Positions 59,824 to 64,000 of a DNA stretch of 64,000 bases are shown here, one piece after another. Below the pieces are notes generated by a model that did not search any database, was not told the origin of the DNA, and saw nothing but the letters and a program-made list of their open reading frames with translations. The stretch comes from Microbacterium thalli. Lineage in GTDB: Bacteria > Actinomycetota > Actinomycetes > Actinomycetales > Microbacteriaceae. Positions within the stretch are counted from its first letter, which is position 1. Each line of letters begins with the position of its first letter. The stretch is taken from assembly GCF_028737325.1 (NCBI RefSeq), contig NZ_JAQZCH010000003.1, positions 1 to 64,000 on the forward strand, given 5' to 3'. A program made the translations under genes and the position numbers.

Positions 59824-61640
59824 CACAGCCATCCCTTCTTCTCGAGTCCTGCGCGAAGCTGCTCGCGCACATGAGCGACGTCCACGAAGTGGGTGATCGC
59901 GACCGTCACGGGCGCGATGTCGCCGACCTCGGAAAGATACGACGTCTGCCCGATCACGACATCCGGTCGTTGGCCGCGCGCCGAGCCGATGTCGGTGTTG
60001 TCGACGGATGCCGTCACGCCGAGCTGCTCGAACGCGCGCTGCGTCGTCGTGCGCAGGATGAGGCTCGACCCCATGCCTGCGCCGCAGACCGCGAGCACCG
60101 TCAGGGTCTCGGGGCGGTCGGTCACGCGCGTCGCGGCGGGCGTCGGTGCGGACTCGCCGGCGGTGGACGGACGGGACGCGGTCGCTGTGCCGGGCACGTC
60201 ACCCGCGGTGACCGGCACGTCGGACGCGTCGATGGATGCCCTGCCGGGCGTCTGCCGCGAGCGGCGTCCGAGGACCAGGAGGACGGCGACCGTCGCGGCG
60301 ACCACGATCGCCGCGAGGATCCATAGCGCCGCGGTCGTGCCCAGCGGAGCGAGCAGGCCGCCCAGCCCGCGCAGGGTCCACCCGACGACGAACCAGTCGG
60401 CATCGGCGAGCGTCGCCAGCTCGGGGGCCGTGCCGCCCCAGACGCCCCACCCGATCCATTGACCGAACGCGAGCACGACGCCGTTGAGGACGCCGCCGAA
60501 CACGGCGCCGCGCCAGCCCGCCACCGCGTTGCCGAACACGCCGCCGGCGCCGCCGCCGAAGAACAGCATGATCATCGGCGGAACGAGCACGAACCACCCG
60601 GCCCCGGCGAACAGCATCATGAGGGCGAGGAACGTTCCGGTCGACGCGAGGAAGCCGATCATGACGGACGTCGGCGCTCGCGTGAAGGTCACCGGCAGGT
60701 CGAGGGCGGGCTTCGCGCCCGGCAGTGCCCGCTCGGAGAGTCCCTTGAAGGCGGGGACGATCTCGGAGAGGAACATGCGCACGCCGAACAGGAGGATCGC
60801 GATTCCGGCGGCGAAGCGCAGCGCCTGCAACAGGGCCCAGACGCCGGGGAGCACGGTCGCGTCGCCCATCTGCTCGGCGACGATCCCCTGATCGGCGAAC
60901 ACGATGGCGATCAGCATGATGACGCCGATGACGAACGCCGTCGAGACGTTGATGTCCTTGAAGAACGACAGGGCACGGGGCAGCTTCAGGTTCTCGGAGT
61001 CGTGCTTCTTCGGGTCGCCCAGTCGCAGCGCGCGCGCGCCGTACCCGGCCGCGATCGCGATCGTCGAGTCGGTGTGCGCGAGGCCCACCTCGTCGTCGCC
61101 CATGACGCGCCGCATGAGGGGCGCCGTCCACAGGGGCTGGAGCACCCAGTAGCAGCCGATCAGCAGCGACCCGACACCGGCGAGCACCCAGCGGTTGACG
61201 TCACCGAACGCCTCGACGAGGCTCGCGGCGATCACGACGCTCATCCAGTACATGAGGTGGCCCGTCAGGTACACGAACCGTGCGGCCCGGAAGATCCGCA
61301 CGAGGACGAGATGCACGACGAAGCCGCCCGCGATGATGAGCGGCACGACGGAGCCCTGGCCGGCCGTGAAGTCGGAGAGCGTCGCATCCGACGTCGGCGG
61401 GTCGAGGCCGAGGGCGCTCGCGACGATCACCTGGAAGCTCGCGAGGCCCCCGGTGAAGATCTCGACGCCGATGTTCAGCACGACGACGCCGATCGTCGCT
61501 CGCAGGCCGCCGGCGATGACCTGTTCGACGGGCTTTCGCTGCAGCGCCAAGCCGACGATCGCGATGATCCCGATGAGGACGGCGACTTGGCCGAAGAGAT
61601 TGTTCGTGATGACCTCGACGAGGTCCTCGAAGGTGGGCAT
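59823..61640 (-). CDS. PTS transporter IIC-IIB fusion (ascorbate/SgaT family)
   Basis: 605-residue membrane transporter. About 10-12 helices (residues about 1-465) belong to the SgaT/UlaA type IIC family: FGQVAVLIGIIAIVGLALQR, VIAGGLRATIGVVVLNIGVE, IAAGYGARALRLGDPKKHDS. A Thr/Pro/Ala linker leads to a IIB domain with the phosphocysteine motif LAVCGAGMGSSLILRTTTQR (Cys519). The fusion order IIC-IIB is unusual. No IIA or HPr is encoded nearby, so phosphoryl donors come in trans. ATG 61640 has GGGGAAG upstream, and a longer GTG/ATG start would add an unsupported tail. The sugar is unknown; the SIS and GntR/UTRA neighbours suggest an amino or acid sugar. Confidence 0.88.
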   Translation of the reverse strand: MPTFEDLVEVITNNLFGQVAVLIGIIAIVGLALQRKPVEQVIAGGLRATIGVVVLNIGVEIFTGGLASFQVIVASALGLDPPTSDATLSDFTAGQGSVVPLIIAGGFVVHLVLVRIFRAARFVYLTGHLMYWMSVVIAASLVEAFGDVNRWVLAGVGSLLIGCYWVLQPLWTAPLMRRVMGDDEVGLAHTDSTIAIAAGYGARALRLGDPKKHDSENLKLPRALSFFKDINVSTAFVIGVIMLIAIVFADQGIVAEQMGDATVLPGVWALLQALRFAAGIAILLFGVRMFLSEIVPAFKGLSERALPGAKPALDLPVTFTRAPTSVMIGFLASTGTFLALMMLFAGAGWFVLVPPMIMLFFGGGAGGVFGNAVAGWRGAVFGGVLNGVVLAFGQWIGWGVWGGTAPELATLADADWFVVGWTLRGLGGLLAPLGTTAALWILAAIVVAATVAVLLVLGRRSRQTPGRASIDASDVPVTAGDVPGTATASRPSTAGESAPTPAATRVTDRPETLTVLAVCGAGMGSSLILRTTTQRAFEQLGVTASVDNTDIGSARGQRPDVVIGQTSYLSEVGDIAPVTVAITHFVDVAHVREQLRAGLEKKGWL

Positions 61641-61688
61641 GCTTCCCCTGACGTCGGAGCGGGTGCGGACGATGATGGAGCCTGGCGC

Positions 61689-61704
61689 AATGGTATAGCC
61701 CAAT
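61689..61704 (-). promoter_or_regulatory. DasR-like (dre-type) operator before the PTS operon
   Basis: AATGGTATAGCCCAAT agrees with the palindrome ACTGGTCTAGACCAGT recognised by DasR-type GntR/HutC regulators at 12 of 16 positions, including both TGG/CCA arms. It lies 49 bases upstream of the PTS start codon. The GntR/UTRA protein encoded at 58434-59180 is the likely binder. Confidence 0.65.
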
Positions 61705-61765
61705 TCGAGACCGCGCATCATATTCGACCTGCCCCGGCCCGCCAGACGCCGCCTAGGCTGGCCCG

Positions 61766-62062
61766 GTGGGCAGATTCTTCTACGACAACGCGACCAACTC
61801 GGTCGAGATGGACGACCGCGCGCTCGCGCATCTGCGCTTGGTCATCATGACGAAGCTGCGCCGCGGCGAGCCCCTCATGTTCGAGACGACTTCTCCCCAC
61901 GGCACGAGTCGTCGCGACTTCTGGCTGCACCCGACGATCTCGGTGCAGTTCCAGTTCGCCGGCAGCCGGCAACCGCAGATCAACCCGCGCTGGATCGACG
62001 CCCTGATGGAGTCGGCGAACAGTGCCGACGGCTTGCGGATGGTGCCCGAGCCCCAGGGCTGA
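61766..62062 (+). CDS. small hypothetical protein (DUF7882-like)
   Basis: 98-residue protein. MGRFFYDNATNSVEMDDRAL, LAHLRLVIMTKLRRGEPLMF and DFWLHPTISVQFQFAGSRQP describe a small mixed alpha/beta fold without catalytic motifs. Proteins like this are common in Microbacteriaceae and are sometimes mislabelled as ATP-dependent ligase fragments. The start is GTG 61766. It is divergent from the PTS operon. Confidence 0.65.
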   Translation: MGRFFYDNATNSVEMDDRALAHLRLVIMTKLRRGEPLMFETTSPHGTSRRDFWLHPTISVQFQFAGSRQPQINPRWIDALMESANSADGLRMVPEPQG

Positions 62063-62184
62063 TCGCCCCGCGCCCCGCGCCATCCGGCCAATTTCGGCCG
62101 CACATGCCCCGTTCGGGCCACATATCGACCGTGCCTTGACCGGCGGGCGTGCACCATCGATGGAGAACGTCGATGGGGTGGTGC

Positions 62185-63654
62185 ATGGTGAACGTCGGCG
62201 AGAACCGAACGCTCGATCTGGGACGCTGGGCGGCAGCGGCCGCCGGCGAACGTGTGCTGGGCCGGCGGCTGCGCAGCGACAGTCGTGCCGTCGACGCCGG
62301 TGACGTGTTCGTCGCCCTCGGGCGCGGCGACCGGGTCGGCACGCACATCGCGCAGGCGCTCGACCGCGGCGCAGCAGTCGTGCTCGTCGACCTCGAGGTC
62401 GTGGAGACCGGCGGCGCGAGCGGCGACCCGCGCGTTCGCGGCGTCCGGGGACTCCGTGACGTCATCGGGGCGCTCGCCGACGACTACACCGGCCGCCCGT
62501 CTGCGGATATGACGCTCGTGGGCGTGACGGGCACCAACGGCAAGACCTCGACGGTGCAGCTGCTCGCGCAGAGCTGGGACCGCCTCGGCATCACGGCCGC
62601 GAGCATCGGCACCCTCGGCGCCGGTCTGCACGGAGCCCTCGTGCGGACCGCCCTCACCACGCCGTCGGTGGTCGAGATGCACGAGCTGCTCGCCGACCTG
62701 CGAGCCGCAGGAGCCCGCGCCGTCGGCATCGAGCTGAGTTCGCACGCGCTCGCGCAAGGGCGGGGGAACGGATGCCGCTTCGACATCGCCGCGTTCACCA
62801 ACCTCACCCGCGACCACCTCGACTATCACGGGTCGATGGATGAATACGCCGCCGTCAAGCGTCGGATCCTTACGCTGCGCGGCATCCGAGCGGCCGTGCT
62901 CAACCTCGACGATCCATTCGTCGGTTCGCTCGTGCCGCCCGCGGGGGTGCGACGGGTCGGAGTGTCGACGATGAGACGCGGTGCCGCCGAGGTCAGCGCC
63001 GGCGACATCCGGCTCCGCGGCGACGGCGCCGACTTCACGCTCGACATCGACGGCGAACGAATCGAGGTGCGCTCGCCGCTGATCGGTCGCTTCAACGTCG
63101 ACAACATCGCGATGACGGCCGCGATTCTCCACGCCCACGGAGCGCGTGCCGCGGACATCGCGACGGCGGTCGGCGACATCGCTCGCGTGCCCGGACGCAT
63201 GCAGGTCGTCCATGCCGGAGGCGACGGCGCGCCCCGGGTCGTCGTCGACTACGCGCACACGCCCGACGGGCTGCAGCAGGCGCTCGCCGCGTTCGCGTCA
63301 CGGGCCGGCCGGCTCGTGCTGGTCTTCGGCTGCCGCGGCGATCGCGATCGTGGCAAGCGACCCGAGATGGCGCGGATCGCCGAGGTCGGCGCCGACCTCG
63401 TGGTGCTCACGGACGACGACGTGCACCACGAGGACGGCGACGCCATCATCGCCGACGTGCTCGCCGGATTCCGGCGGGCGGATGCCGTGCATGTCGACCG
63501 CGACCGGGCGTCCGCCATCCGTGACGCCATCGCCGCCGCCGGTCCCGACGACACCGTCCTGATCGCCGGGAAAGGGCACGAGACCTCGCGCCTTGTCGGC
63601 GACGAGGTCGTTCCGTTCGACGACGTCAGAATTGCCGCATCCGCGCTGCCCTGA
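62185..63654 (+). CDS. MurE-type Mur ligase (UDP-MurNAc-tripeptide synthetase-like)
   Basis: 489-residue cytosolic ATP-dependent ligase. DSRAVDAGDVFVALGRGDRV starts the UDP-sugar domain, VGVTGTNGKTSTVQLLAQSW is the P-loop (Lys120), ELSSHALAQGRGNGCRFDIA and AAFTNLTRDHLDYHGSMDEY are Mur-ligase blocks, VVVDYAHTPDGLQQALAAFA and FGCRGDRDRGKRPEMARIAE are MurE-specific, and DTVLIAGKGHET closes it. Where meso-diaminopimelate enzymes have DNPR, this protein has DDVH (residues 411-414). It therefore does not follow the DAP-type motif, and the amino acid added is unclear (Lys, Orn or diaminobutyrate occur in this family of bacteria). No other cell-wall gene is next to it. The start ATG 62185 has only a weak ribosome binding site. 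Confidence 0.85.
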   Translation: MVNVGENRTLDLGRWAAAAAGERVLGRRLRSDSRAVDAGDVFVALGRGDRVGTHIAQALDRGAAVVLVDLEVVETGGASGDPRVRGVRGLRDVIGALADDYTGRPSADMTLVGVTGTNGKTSTVQLLAQSWDRLGITAASIGTLGAGLHGALVRTALTTPSVVEMHELLADLRAAGARAVGIELSSHALAQGRGNGCRFDIAAFTNLTRDHLDYHGSMDEYAAVKRRILTLRGIRAAVLNLDDPFVGSLVPPAGVRRVGVSTMRRGAAEVSAGDIRLRGDGADFTLDIDGERIEVRSPLIGRFNVDNIAMTAAILHAHGARAADIATAVGDIARVPGRMQVVHAGGDGAPRVVVDYAHTPDGLQQALAAFASRAGRLVLVFGCRGDRDRGKRPEMARIAEVGADLVVLTDDDVHHEDGDAIIADVLAGFRRADAVHVDRDRASAIRDAIAAAGPDDTVLIAGKGHETSRLVGDEVVPFDDVRIAASALP

Positions 63655-63684
63655 CCACCCGCCTGATGTGGCATATTCGTCTCG

Positions 63685-64000
63685 ATGAGTGACGACGCGC
63701 CACGGGTTCCGGTGAGGACCAAGACACTGCTCGAGGAGTGGGTGTCGGAGTTCCTTGCGCAGGAGCAGACGCAGGAGTTGTCGGTGAAGGTCGCGATCCA
63801 GGACGGCTCCGAGGGCCTCGACACCGGCCTCGTGATCATGCATCTGCGCAATGCGCCGGCCGAGGTCTACATGCAGCCGCGCGGGATCGACGAGCTCGAG
63901 TGGGAGGCGACCCTGACGGCGCGCACGGACGACCTCACGCTCAAACCGCAGCAGATGTCGGGCCTTGCTGCCGAAGTGGCCCTGGCTGCGAACCTCTGCA
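63685..64000 (+). CDS. unidentified protein, 3' truncated by the window
   Basis: The frame from ATG 63685 runs to the right edge (105 codons). The sequence begins MSDDAPRVPVRTKTLLEEWV and includes LSVKVAIQDGSEGLDTGLVI and RGIDELEWEATLTARTDDLT. It is soluble and acidic, mixed alpha/beta, with no recognised motif. It starts 30 bases after the MurE-like gene on the same strand. The real end lies outside this window. Confidence 0.6.
   Translation, partial: MSDDAPRVPVRTKTLLEEWVSEFLAQEQTQELSVKVAIQDGSEGLDTGLVIMHLRNAPAEVYMQPRGIDELEWEATLTARTDDLTLKPQQMSGLAAEVALAANLC

Noticed and set aside
62149..62184. longer start for the MurE-type ligase at 62149
   Set aside because: The extra residues (MHHRWRTSMGWC) are unlike the family, and ATG 62185 precedes family-like sequence.
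1..64000. tRNA, rRNA, integrase, transposase or phage genes
   Set aside because: None recognised on either strand; every gap longer than 100 bases was looked at and holds no tRNA-like cloverleaf that I could see.

Overview
The window reads as chromosome of a high-GC actinobacterium, most likely family Microbacteriaceae (Microbacterium-like). This is inferred from strong G/C bias at third codon positions, frequent GTG starts and ATGA/GTGA/TGATG gene overlaps, a DUF222-HNH protein, DUF2510 and excalibur domains, degenerate LPxTG anchors ending in Arg-rich tails, and an actinobacterial-type SOS box. I see no rRNA, tRNA, CRISPR array, transposase or prophage gene.

Layout. 0-15.9 kb is mostly housekeeping and small accessory genes: a decayed Mrp antiporter remnant with an intact mrpE-like gene, an acyl-CoA thioesterase, a compact three-gene operon (acyl-CoA dehydrogenase, PIG-L deacetylase fused to a NodS-like methyltransferase, GT2 glycosyltransferase), UDP-glucose dehydrogenase, SelO, aldo/keto reductase, a DUF222-HNH protein, a divergent SDR/HxlR pair, a frameshifted DUF1905 gene, a DUF2510/excalibur membrane protein and a NUDIX protein. 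15.9-31.0 kb is an exopolysaccharide locus of the Wzx/Wzy type. It holds GDP-fucose synthesis (gmd, fcl), several glycosyltransferases, a LbH acetyltransferase, flippase, polymerase, two polysaccharide pyruvyl transferases, an FrhB-like iron-sulfur protein and the priming sugar-phosphate transferase. The genes form three runs, two diverging from a 40-bp gap near 19.26 kb and two converging tail to tail at 24.35 kb. The middle of this block (about 21-29 kb) looks visibly less G/C-biased than its flanks.

31.3-47.8 kb is a carbohydrate-utilisation locus. It has a binding protein, two ABC permeases, an intracellular GH127 (beta-L-arabinofuranosidase family), a LacI regulator, and two very large secreted, wall-anchored multidomain enzymes (an MGH1-like glycosidase of 2,093 aa and a GH43 protein of 1,201 aa). 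Candidate LacI operators built from CCGAAA/TTTCGG sit in front of both the transporter operon and the giant enzyme. Arabinose-containing glycans are the likely target. The polymer is presumably cut outside the cell, oligosaccharides imported, and GH127 finishes inside.

47.8-64 kb is regulatory and mixed: a LuxR-type regulator, a PadR regulator with a striking AT-rich palindrome and a frameshifted membrane partner, MarR, a two-component system, an alpha/beta hydrolase-RidA-hydrolase run, a small gene behind a near-consensus SOS box, a MerR/SulP divergon, a PTS IIC-IIB plus sugar-isomerase (SIS) operon with a DasR-like operator and a convergent GntR/UTRA regulator, and a MurE-type ligase whose meso-DAP motif is altered.

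Three genes carry apparent single-base deletions (near 245, 14050 and 50735). They may be real decay or assembly error and should be checked against reads.
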